From: Bradyrhizobium sp. AUGA SZCCT0176
GTDB lineage: Bacteria > Pseudomonadota > Alphaproteobacteria > Rhizobiales > Xanthobacteraceae
NCBI RefSeq assembly: GCF_018130145.1
Contig: NZ_JAFCMB010000003.1
Span: 558,001 to 622,000 of the forward strand
Length of the DNA: 64,000 nucleotides
Direction of reading: 5' to 3'
Shown: one piece after another, positions 36,348 through 43,789 of the stretch
Position numbering within the stretch: the first letter of the stretch is position 1
Layout of the letters: each line of letters starts with the position of its first letter
The notes under the pieces: generated by a model
The model's input: only the letters and a program-made list of their open reading frames with translations
Database searches by the model: none
What the model was told of the DNA's origin: nothing
Program-made: the position numbers and the translations under genes

Positions 36348-37208
36348 ATGAGTAAGCGGGCCAAACGTGGAAAGGCGGAGACATTCGCACTACCAATGGT
36401 CGGGAGAGTTGCAATTGGCGCCGTGGCGGTCGCCGCATTGGGGTACAGTTTGCTGTCTCGCCCGACGAGCGTGCAACCGATACGAAAGCCGTCCGCGCAC
36501 CAAGCCATGGCGTCGTCAACTCCGGTTTACGTGTCAGCTCCAGTTCATGCACCAGCGTCAGCTCCGGCTCCGATTTCGGCTCCGCCGCCTCAATTCGAAA
36601 CACCAAAAGCCGCTGACGTTCCCGGAGCATTTGTTCGGCAGGTGGTTGACTACGCCAGCCACCAGACGCCGGGCACCGTGATCATCGATACCAAAAACAC
36701 ATTCCTTTATTTCGTTCTGAACGACGCGCAAGCGATGCGCTACGGAATCGGTGTTGGCCGCGAAGGTTTCACGTGGTTCGGTGAACAGGCGGTGGCCCGT
36801 AAGACAGAATGGCCGGATTGGCGTCCGCCTGCAGACATGCTTGTGCGTCAGCCTTATCTGCCGCGATTCATGGCAGGCGGTCCCGGCAACCCGCTCGGCG
36901 CGCGGGCGATGTATCTAGGCGAGACGGAATATAGAATTCACGGTACCAACAAGCCCGATACGATCGGGAAGCGGGTTTCGTCCGGCTGTATCCGGCTGAC
37001 CAATGAGGACGTCGTGGACCTCTATGAGCGGGTGAAAGTGGGAACGAAAGTGATCGTGCTTCCGGCAACCGCTGCCCGTCGACCATCCCAGGGAGCGCCA
37101 CCCGACGCCGCTTTCCGATCGCCGGACCCGGTGTTGCCGTCGAACCGGCCCTCGGCAACCAACGCGCAGATGCTGTCATCTGGACCGAAGATCGCCGAGG
37201 TCCAGTAA
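36348..37208 (+). CDS. L,D-transpeptidase (YkuD domain), membrane-anchored
   Basis: Enzyme of 286 residues forming 3-3 peptidoglycan cross-links or attaching proteins to the wall. A basic N-terminus and membrane helix (about 17-36) are followed by a Pro/Ala/Ser-rich linker (about 40-85) and the YkuD domain (about 100-240). The active site is HGTNKPDTIGKRVSSGCIRL, with the catalytic cysteine near residue 214. The C-terminal tail after residue 245 is low complexity. Alphaproteobacteria often carry many such paralogues. It is flanked by dispersed repeats. Confidence 0.9.
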   Translation: MSKRAKRGKAETFALPMVGRVAIGAVAVAALGYSLLSRPTSVQPIRKPSAHQAMASSTPVYVSAPVHAPASAPAPISAPPPQFETPKAADVPGAFVRQVVDYASHQTPGTVIIDTKNTFLYFVLNDAQAMRYGIGVGREGFTWFGEQAVARKTEWPDWRPPADMLVRQPYLPRFMAGGPGNPLGARAMYLGETEYRIHGTNKPDTIGKRVSSGCIRLTNEDVVDLYERVKVGTKVIVLPATAARRPSQGAPPDAAFRSPDPVLPSNRPSATNAQMLSSGPKIAEVQ

Positions 37209-37335
37209 TTCAGTCCTCCGCCCTCGGTCTGCAACATTCGGGTCGCCGCTTTTAAGTCAGCTTCTGGCACTTTTCGCACCTCGCGCAGTTTCCCGGTCGA
37301 GTTCGTCATGGGCACCAGAGCGGACATCAGGCAAC

Positions 37336-37393
37336 GCCTGCGGATACGGTGATGCGCCTGTTGACGGACGAGCGGCTGGCAACGGGCGAGCTG
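37336..37393 (+). pseudogene. Relic of the 3' end of an EAL-domain gene
   Basis: The string GCGGATACGGTGATGCGCCT continues TGTTGACGGACGAGCGGCTG and reads ADTVMRLLTDERL. This matches the last codons of the large EAL protein at 32718-32760 (ADAAMRLLTEERL) at both DNA and protein level. Nothing of the remaining gene is visible, so only the tail has survived or been copied here. A palindromic repeat follows, as it does after the intact gene. Confidence 0.5.
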
Positions 37394-37410
37394 AGCGGCA
37401 TTACCGCTGT

Positions 37411-37530
37411 CATGCCCGCGAAGGCGGGCATCCAGTACGCCGCGGCCTTTCGATTCTATCACTGACGCCTCTGGAATACTGGATCGTCCGCCCCCGTGCG
37501 CAATTGCGCACTCGGGCGGACGATGACACC
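37411..37530. repeat. Two adjacent palindromic repeats
   Basis: The first holds CATGCCCGC and GCGGGCAT, related to the element at 60028-60113. The second has arms ATCGTCCGCCC and GGGCGGACGAT around GTGCGCAATTGCGCAC (37483-37525). Together they fill most of the 370-bp gap before the next gene. Confidence 0.65.
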
Positions 37531-37578
37531 GAATATGCGTTCGCGATCTCGCGCCGCGAAGCGACCGAGGTTTGCTCC

Positions 37579-38229
37579 CTATTCCCTCGCGCGCAAGATG
37601 CTGATCCGGGTTTCGTCGACGAAGTTCTTGATGTCCTGATCGGGCCTGCGGAACAGATTGCGCTCGACGCTGAGCGAACGGCCGCTGACCGTCTTGGTGC
37701 AGCGCTCCTTCAGGTAGACGCCGCCGACCGGCTGGTCTCCCGCGTCGGGCCGGCCTTCCGTGCAGGTCCAGCCTTCCTGGCCGTAGCGTGACTTGGCCTG
37801 TATCCCGAGCAGGAACGCCTTCTTCCGGATATAGAGACGCGCCTTCGGATCGGTCTCGATCTGCAAGCCGGCGACATGGCCGGTGTCGTCGATCAGCAGG
37901 GTCAGGATCGCCGGATGGCCTGCCACCATCGTGCCGTCGCGGCTGGTGAACGGATCGTAGCCAAACCGGATCGCCCGCATGGCCTTCGCGCCGGCAGGAC
38001 AGTCGCGCCAGTTCTTCCAGCCGGCCAGCGTTCGCTTCGGATCATCCGCGCACGCAAAATCGACATAGCCAGTTTCAGTCAGATCGCTCGCGGCCATTCC
38101 GAGCCTGATGTCACGCAGGTCGTTGCCGCCGAATTCTTCCGTCCGTGCCGGAGAGTGCGCCAATGCGACCGCCTGCCAGACAAGCAGGCCCGCAGCAACA
38201 ACACCCGATAGCGTCAATCTGCTCATCAT
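37579..38229 (-). CDS. Secreted hypothetical protein in the PQQ dehydrogenase operon
   Basis: Protein of 216 residues with a signal peptide (LTLSGVVAAGLLVWQAVALA, cleavage near AHS). The mature part has four cysteines (FACADD, DCPAG, WTCTEG, KERCTK) and no recognised family. Its ATG overlaps the stop of the cytochrome gene, with GGAAG upstream, so the two are translationally coupled. The coupling suggests a periplasmic role tied to the dehydrogenase and cytochrome, perhaps as an accessory factor; this is inference. Confidence 0.72.
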   Translation of the reverse strand: MMSRLTLSGVVAAGLLVWQAVALAHSPARTEEFGGNDLRDIRLGMAASDLTETGYVDFACADDPKRTLAGWKNWRDCPAGAKAMRAIRFGYDPFTSRDGTMVAGHPAILTLLIDDTGHVAGLQIETDPKARLYIRKKAFLLGIQAKSRYGQEGWTCTEGRPDAGDQPVGGVYLKERCTKTVSGRSLSVERNLFRRPDQDIKNFVDETRISILRARE

Positions 38230-38774
38230 TGGCTCTTCCCCGTGTTGGCGGTGGCATGATCCGGCTTTTGCGCCTCGGCCTTGTAGACGTCGCAGACCCG
38301 CGACGAGCTTGAGAAGAAGGCGACGCATTCGGCGTAAGTAGGCTCGCCCGCTCCCTTGATGTGGGCGATCACGTAATCGGCGACGGCTTCGATATCCTTG
38401 GGCCGCAGAAACGTTCCGCCCTCGGGCGGCATCTGTGCCCCCGCATCCTGGCGGTTCATGTCAAAGCATTTCACCTCATCGTAGGCGCCGCGCACGAAGA
38501 ACGGCATCCCCGTGCCCGGCCGTCCGCAGCCGACGGTTTCGATGATCTGTTCGCGCGTCAGCTCGGTCTTGCGCAGCGACAGCGCATCGCCGCCGTAGCC
38601 GCCGCCGCCATTGCCGTGCCATTTGTGGCAGCCCATGCAGTTGGCGCGGCCGAACACCGCCTTGCCGGCGCTGGTCGGATCCGAAACCTGCGCCGACTGA
38701 CCATAGGCAGAAAAATTCAGCGCGACGACGCTCACGAGCAGCATGCCCGCCGCCGGGAGTTTGTTTGACATCAT
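38226..38774 (-). CDS. Periplasmic c-type cytochrome linked to the PQQ dehydrogenase
   Basis: Protein of 182 residues with a signal peptide (residues 1-25) and one haem site CMGCH (C46-H50). Candidate methionine ligands are in GTGMPFF and AQMPPEGG. Pairs of cysteines near the C-terminus (YAECV, RVCDV) may form a disulfide. It follows the PQQ dehydrogenase gene by 62 bp and overlaps the next gene by 4 bp. It probably accepts electrons from the dehydrogenase, as XoxG-type cytochromes do. The frame is open upstream but the ATG at 38774 gives the signal peptide. Confidence 0.85.
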   Translation of the reverse strand: MMSNKLPAAGMLLVSVVALNFSAYGQSAQVSDPTSAGKAVFGRANCMGCHKWHGNGGGGYGGDALSLRKTELTREQIIETVGCGRPGTGMPFFVRGAYDEVKCFDMNRQDAGAQMPPEGGTFLRPKDIEAVADYVIAHIKGAGEPTYAECVAFFSSSSRVCDVYKAEAQKPDHATANTGKSQ

Positions 38775-38836
38775 TATGGCGTCTCTTGTCGGGGAAGCGG
38801 GAGGGCCCGCCGCTGGCGGGCCCTCCTTCGGGAATG

Positions 38837-40624
38837 TCAGAGCGCGAAGACGTAGAGCATCGATCCCGGCTGTATCTTCTTCAGCTCGGGCGTCGAATCG
38901 ATGAACCACTTGTCCCAGGCGCCGCCGAGGCCGACCAGGATGGCGAGATATTGTTTGCCGTCGACCGAGAAGGTCATCGGCGGTGCATTGACGCCGCCGC
39001 CGGTGTTGAACTCCCAGAGCTTCTGCAACGACTTGGCATCAAGCGCCATCACCTCGCCGGATGGCTGGCCGGTGAAGACGAGATCTGATGTCGCCAGCAT
39101 GCCGCCGAGATTCGGGAACGGCGTTTCCAGTTTGCCGGCGATCTTGCCGGTGGTGACGTCGATCGCCGTGACGCTGCCGGTGATCCTGAAGGGCTGGCTC
39201 GGGCCACCGCCGGTCCAGAACTCCCGGGGCTTCAGCTTGTCCGGCGTCATCACCTCAACCTTGATGCGGTTGCAGCTCTCGATCACCGGGATGTACCAGA
39301 GCTTGAGGTCCGGATTGTAGGCCGTCGGCGGCCAGTTCTTGCCGCCCATGTTGCCGGGGCAGATGTCGGTTTCCATGTTGGTGCGGCTTGGCGTCACCGA
39401 CGCAATATAGGTCTGCACGGCCTTGTTCGGATCGTACTCGATCGGCTTGCCGCTCTCCGGGTCGAGCCCCTTGGTCCATGTGACCTTGTTGACGAACGGC
39501 AGGCCCCAAACGAATTTTCCATTCGTGCGATCGATCGCATAGGCGAAACCGTTGCGGTCCGCTTCGAGCGCGAGCTTGCGCGTACCGCTCGGCCCGGGGA
39601 TGTCCACCAGCACGTTTTCCGCCACGCTGTCATAGTCGTAAGGGTCGTTTGGCGTGTGCTGATAGTGCCACTTGATCTTGCCGGTATTGGCGTCAAGCGC
39701 CAGCGAACTGTCGGTGTAGAGGTTGTCGCCCGGCCGATACGCGTTATCCCAGTCCGGCCCGGGATTGCCGACGCCCCAGATGATGGTGTCGGTCGCGGGA
39801 TCGTAGGTGCCGGTCACCCAGGTCGAGCCGCCGCCGGCGGCCATCGCGTTATTGTTGTCCTTCCAGGTCTCGCTGCCGGGCTCGCCCTTGCCGGGGATCG
39901 TATAGGTGCGCCAGACTTCCTTCTGGGTCGAAAGATCGGTGGCGGCGATCCAGCCGCGGATACCGTATTCCGCGCCGGCCACGCCTGTGATCGCCATGTT
40001 CTTGACGATCAGCGGTGCGCCGGTGATGACCTCGCCCTTGTCCGGATCGGCCACGGAGCGCTGCCAGGCGACCTGGCCGGAGTCCTTCTTGGTTGCGATC
40101 AGCCGGCCGTCCAGCGTGTGGGAAATCACGAGATCGCCCCACAATGCGACGCCGCGATTATCGACGCCGCAACAGGCGACGGCACCCGCCCAGTCACGGT
40201 CGGTCTTGGGATCCATCTTCCAGACCAGCGCGCCGCGCCCGCCATGCGCATCGATCTTGTAGACCGAGCCCCATCCATCGGTGACGTAGAGAAAGCCGTT
40301 CTCGGCAATGGGCGTGCCTTCCAGGCCGGCATGGCTCCAGATGCCGCCGGGCTCGATGCCGCCAAGGTGCATCGTCCAGGCGACCTTCAGGTTCTTCACG
40401 GTATCGCGGTTGATCTCCTTCAGCGTGGAGAACCGGTGACCCGCATAATTCTGATGATGATGAAGCCAGTTGCCGGCTTCCTTGTCGACGTTGAGCAGCC
40501 GTTCCTGATTGACCTCGTCCGCGGCGGAGACGGGCGTTACGCCCGCAGCGCTTGCGGCTGCCAATGCAACGGCAAGCAGACAGGCTCGCGTTGACATTTT
40601 CGTGTGACCTGAAGATCGCTCCAT
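38837..40624 (-). CDS. PQQ-dependent alcohol dehydrogenase, lanthanide type
   Basis: Periplasmic quinoprotein of 595 residues with a signal peptide (about 1-35) and an eight-bladed propeller. The adjacent-cysteine disulfide is C151-C152 (VACCGVDNRG), E219 lies in GAEYGIRGW, and the catalytic base D330 is in NDPYDYD. Position 332 is also Asp, the extra ligand that marks lanthanide-dependent XoxF/ExaF-type enzymes instead of calcium MxaF. Methanol, ethanol or another alcohol could be the substrate. The ATG at 40624 has AAGGAAGG 8 nt upstream. A 13-bp tandem repeat lies just before it. Confidence 0.9.
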   Translation of the reverse strand: MERSSGHTKMSTRACLLAVALAAASAAGVTPVSAADEVNQERLLNVDKEAGNWLHHHQNYAGHRFSTLKEINRDTVKNLKVAWTMHLGGIEPGGIWSHAGLEGTPIAENGFLYVTDGWGSVYKIDAHGGRGALVWKMDPKTDRDWAGAVACCGVDNRGVALWGDLVISHTLDGRLIATKKDSGQVAWQRSVADPDKGEVITGAPLIVKNMAITGVAGAEYGIRGWIAATDLSTQKEVWRTYTIPGKGEPGSETWKDNNNAMAAGGGSTWVTGTYDPATDTIIWGVGNPGPDWDNAYRPGDNLYTDSSLALDANTGKIKWHYQHTPNDPYDYDSVAENVLVDIPGPSGTRKLALEADRNGFAYAIDRTNGKFVWGLPFVNKVTWTKGLDPESGKPIEYDPNKAVQTYIASVTPSRTNMETDICPGNMGGKNWPPTAYNPDLKLWYIPVIESCNRIKVEVMTPDKLKPREFWTGGGPSQPFRITGSVTAIDVTTGKIAGKLETPFPNLGGMLATSDLVFTGQPSGEVMALDAKSLQKLWEFNTGGGVNAPPMTFSVDGKQYLAILVGLGGAWDKWFIDSTPELKKIQPGSMLYVFAL

Positions 40625-40652
40625 GATTAATGCCTTCCTTGTTGGCGGGTTG

Positions 40653-40716
40653 TTGTTGGCAGTTCATGTTGGCATTGTTGTTGGCAGTTCTTGTTGGCAG
40701 TTCTTGTTGGCAGTTC
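40653..40716. repeat. 13-bp tandem repeat upstream of the PQQ dehydrogenase gene
   Basis: Four perfect copies of TTGTTGGCAGTTC occur at 40653, 40678, 40691 and 40704, the last three head to tail, with imperfect copies between. The array lies 29-92 bp upstream of the dehydrogenase start, where the promoter or leader should be. Copy number could vary by slippage. Confidence 0.8.
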
Positions 40717-40795
40717 TTGTCGGATTAAACGTCCGGCTTGTCCGGGCGTCCCGCCGACGGGCCCTGTTCAGAGCTTCACCAGTCTGCTGTCGCGA

Positions 40796-41290
40796 TCAGG
40801 GCGTTCGCGAAATGTGCACCTCCGTTTCTTTGGTGCCGGCCTTCTGGAATACGATGGCGCACGTGAAGGCCTCGCCGGCGACGAGCTTCTGCCGCGTCTG
40901 CAGCAGCATGACGTGATAGCCGTCCGGCTTGAGTTCGATCGTCTTGCCTTGCGGAATCGGGATCGACTTGATCTCGCGCTTCGCGGGCGCGCCCTCGCCG
41001 CGATCGACGGTGTGCTTCTCGGAGAAATTCGCAAACGGACAACGGACGCGCAGCAGGGCGTCGGCTTCGGCCGCATCGTTTTTGATCGTCATCAGCAGCG
41101 GGAGATTGATGCCAATCTCGTCGGACGCGGACACCCAGGCGTTGGTCACCTGCAGCGCATCACCGGCAGCGGCGAAGCCGGGCGTCAGCGCAAGTTTCAG
41201 CCCAAGCCCGGCAGCAAGTCCAAGCGCCAGCAGCGGCCAGCGGGGACTTGCAGGCAAAGGATGCCTAAAGGAACAGGCTGTCCGATTCAT
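40796..41290 (-). CDS. PCu(A)C-like periplasmic protein with altered metal site
   Basis: Protein of 164 residues with a signal peptide or anchor (LLALGLAAGLGLKLAL) and the cupredoxin-like fold of the PCu(A)C copper chaperones that supply cytochrome oxidase. The family motif is H-x10-M-x21-H-x-M; here the spacing is kept but the first Met is Lys, giving H-x10-K-x21-H-x-M (EKHTV ... YHVM). Copper affinity may be reduced or another ligand used. The ATG at 41290 sits 9 nt after GGGAGG. It is upstream of the PQQ operon on the same strand, and may be a metal or redox accessory of it. Confidence 0.75.
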   Translation of the reverse strand: MNRTACSFRHPLPASPRWPLLALGLAAGLGLKLALTPGFAAAGDALQVTNAWVSASDEIGINLPLLMTIKNDAAEADALLRVRCPFANFSEKHTVDRGEGAPAKREIKSIPIPQGKTIELKPDGYHVMLLQTRQKLVAGEAFTCAIVFQKAGTKETEVHISRTP

Positions 41291-41607
41291 CGGCGCCATC
41301 CTCCCACGATCTTTTCTTGTTTCTTGGCTCTTAGATTACGCCCTTGGGTATTCCACTTCTTCCCAAATTGGGGCGGCGATAGGGCCGCGTGTGGAAAATG
41401 ATTCCAGCAACTCGCTCTTCCCGGGTATGCCGCGCGCCGGTGTTGATGTCAGAGCGGCTTGAGGCAGCGAGCCGAGCGCCGTGGCATACAGTACACCGTG
41501 GCGATCCATCACTGACGTCTCTGCCATACCCGAGCCGCTTCACTCGTTGAGCTTTGCCCGCCGGACTCGCTGCGCTGACGCGGCCTACGCGGTCGTGGTC
41601 GCCACCC

Positions 41608-42405
41608 TTAGGCAGGCAAGGGCCAGGTGATATCCTTGCCCTTCAGTTCCTTGTAGCGTCGCGCGTGAGCACGGATGCTTCCGAGATCGGACATGCCGCG
41701 CGACAGCCAATCCCGATCAAGGCGAGCGGCATTGTCGATTGCTGCCATGGTGGTCGCCTGAAGCGCGCGCTTCGAGAAGGCATAGGCAGTATAGCAGTCC
41801 GGTGGCACCAGCGCCGCCCAGGCGATGGCTGCATCCCGCACCTGATCCGGTGCGACCGTCTGCTGAACAATGCCCAATCGAGTCGCGGCCGCAAGATCAT
41901 GGATTTGACCGAACAGCGTCAACTCGAATGCCGCGCGCGGACCGACGGCGTGTTTGATGATCTCGCAGTAGACGGCTGGCATCGGGATGCCGATTGGCAC
42001 CTCGTTCAATGAGAATTGCAGTGGACCTTCGCCCGCTATGCGGTGATCACAATCAAGCGCAGTAATCAACCCACCAGCGTAGGCGTGACCGTTGATTGCC
42101 GCCACCGTTGGCCGTGGGTAGGTGAACAGACGCAGGTTCGTAGCCCGGTAAGCGTCGAACCAGGCGTCGATCTCCTTGAGCGAGCGGCGCGCGAATAACG
42201 GAAAGTGATGGTCAAAGTCGAGGCCGGCGGTGAAAACCGCACCCGATCCGGTCAGGACCACAGCGCAATCGCCGAACTCGGTTTCGAGACGGTCGAATGC
42301 TGCATGGAGATCGGCGAAGAAAGCCGGATTTTGTGCGTTGACCTTGTTGGTGTTCATGGTCACCACAGCGACATGCGGGTGCTGGCGTTCGATGGTCCAG
42401 GGCAT
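41608..42405 (-). CDS. Enoyl-CoA hydratase/isomerase family protein
   Basis: Crotonase-fold enzyme of 265 residues. Oxyanion-hole segments are SGAVFTAGLDF and INGHAYAGGLITALDCDHRI, followed by NEVPIGIPMP. The usual catalytic glutamates are only partly recognisable, so hydratase versus isomerase cannot be decided. GAGAGGATCG precedes the ATG. Just upstream lies the tail of a broken amidohydrolase gene, suggesting that it was once the second gene of an operon. The 317 bp downstream (41291-41607) contain no gene I can support. Confidence 0.88.
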   Translation of the reverse strand: MPWTIERQHPHVAVVTMNTNKVNAQNPAFFADLHAAFDRLETEFGDCAVVLTGSGAVFTAGLDFDHHFPLFARRSLKEIDAWFDAYRATNLRLFTYPRPTVAAINGHAYAGGLITALDCDHRIAGEGPLQFSLNEVPIGIPMPAVYCEIIKHAVGPRAAFELTLFGQIHDLAAATRLGIVQQTVAPDQVRDAAIAWAALVPPDCYTAYAFSKRALQATTMAAIDNAARLDRDWLSRGMSDLGSIRAHARRYKELKGKDITWPLPA

Positions 42406-42417
42406 CGGGCGATCCTC

Positions 42418-42522
42418 TCAGGCAAGCTTGAACAAGCGCCGGGCGTTGTGCGCCAGGAATGCCGACTGAGCTTTGGCACCATCGGGCCTGTTGCGCACGA
42501 ATGCGCGTGCCGGCCAATGGCG
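42418..42522 (-). pseudogene. Relic of the 3' end of an amidohydrolase gene
   Basis: The minus strand encodes HWPARAFVRNRPDGAK and then AFLAHNARRLFKLA before a TGA 12 bp upstream of the enoyl-CoA hydratase start. NARRLFKL at the very C-terminus is characteristic of amidohydrolase-2 (TIM-barrel hydrolase) proteins. Only about 34 codons remain; the rest has been replaced by the AraC region. The surviving stop-to-start spacing shows that the two genes formed an operon. Confidence 0.5.
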
Positions 42523-42535
42523 AACGCGAACCGGC

Positions 42536-43401
42536 TCAATGAGCTTTAGTTGTGGCCTCAAGGGGCCATACCGCGATCCTTAGACGGCTGGACGGACCTG
42601 TGTCTTGAAGAAATCGGACAGCCCGCGCGTGACGCCCGCGCCATGCTTGCTTGAATGCACCGGGCGTAACACCGGCGTGCCGCCGAAACTCCCTGGTCAG
42701 GTGAGCCTGGTCGGAAAACCCGAGATTAAAGGCGATAGCTGACAGCCCGGCACCTCGGGTCGCAATTTCATAGACTGAGCGGCGGAACCGCTGCATTGCC
42801 ATGAAGCGCTTCGGCGGAAAACCGGTCGCTGTTCTCATCCTCCGGTGAAGCGTCCTGACCGAGCCGCCTACGTGGCTTGCAAGATTGCCAACCCGGTCGC
42901 GTGACGTCTCAAAGTAATCGCTACTGATGAGTGAGCCGTGCGGCGCGTGTTGCGAAAGCGCAAACACGACCTGGTCCAGGGAATTCAGGATGTCGAGACA
43001 CGATGGACTTGTACTGATGACGCGCGCCAGGGTCTGCTGGCACGCGACAATCGTCGGGTCCTCCGTGCGCAACGGACCCGACCAATTCGGCTTGAACTTG
43101 ATGCCGATGATCCAGCCGGAAAACGCCCTGCCCTTCTTCCGATGACCAAAGCTTGGTTCGTTCACGACCACTTTGCCGCTATGTCCTGATCCCGGGACGC
43201 TTTCTCGAAAGCTGAAGGCGAGTTCCCTGAGCGGAGAGGCAAACGTCAGGCGGTCTGCCGTCAGCCGCCCCGATCCTTCAGGACGTAGATTGAATCTACA
43301 AACTTGCTGTGGTCCTGCAGCGGTGCGAACTCGGCGTAAAAAGAGGGGCGCGCGAACAGATGTTCGCCATCTTCGGTTATCCGGATGGTTCGCGTGGCCA
43401 A
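42536..43401 (-). pseudogene. AraC-family regulator gene with a frameshift
   Basis: A TTG at 43401 (GAGGAG 6 nt upstream) opens a frame reading MATRTIRITEDGEHLFARPS, then FAPLQDHSKFVDSIYVLKDR, which stops at 43261. The -1 frame continues LTADRLTFASPLRELAFSF and runs to 42536, containing the AraC helix-turn-helix pair: HVGGSVRTLHRRMRTATGF and SAIAFNLGFSDQAHLTREF. Adding one G to the GGGG at about 43270 restores a 288-residue protein of normal length. Either the gene is broken or one base was lost in sequencing. Its start is 1 bp from the end of the DUF7662 gene. Confidence 0.7.
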
Positions 43402-43402
43402 C

Positions 43403-43738
43403 CTATCTCCTCACCTTCATCTTCTTGAACTTCACGCTCTTGCCGTCCGCCTGCCTTGTCGCGATGTAGCCGGCCTCGAGGCAGGCTTCGCGCTGCGGCA
43501 TCTTCTCCTGCGGACTGCGCTCGGTTTCCCACCACGAGGCCCGGTGCGCCGCGCGCGGCAGGGCGGCATCGATGATCTCCTCGATCTGTTCGAAGGTCAG
43601 CACGAATTCGGGCAGCTTCTGCTTCTTCAGATAATCCCGCAGCAAATCGTAATCGTTCACCCGTATCCCCGTCGTTTTGCGCAATGCCGCCGATCCCGGC
43701 AACCAAGCGTTAACCGATCGGCGCATCGTTGTCGCCAT
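43403..43738 (-). CDS. DUF7662-like hypothetical protein
   Basis: Protein of up to 111 residues whose core reads YDLLRDYLKKQKLPEFVLTF, then EQIEEIIDAALPRAA, ASWWETER and a C-terminal GKSVKFKK. This is the pattern of small DUF7662 proteins, often found beside regulators; function unknown. The core begins at residue 27, where a GTG at 43660 is an alternative start. The stop is 1 bp before the AraC start, so the two are coupled. It is divergent from the diguanylate cyclase gene. Confidence 0.65.
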   Translation of the reverse strand: MATTMRRSVNAWLPGSAALRKTTGIRVNDYDLLRDYLKKQKLPEFVLTFEQIEEIIDAALPRAAHRASWWETERSPQEKMPQREACLEAGYIATRQADGKSVKFKKMKVRR

Positions 43739-43789
43739 TTAAGGCCGCGACAAGGTTTCCGGTGCATTGAGGATGGCTGGGAGCGGACG

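Noticed and set aside
40653..40716. CRISPR array
   Set aside because: The repeats are 13 bp, mostly contiguous and without spacers; this is a simple tandem repeat.
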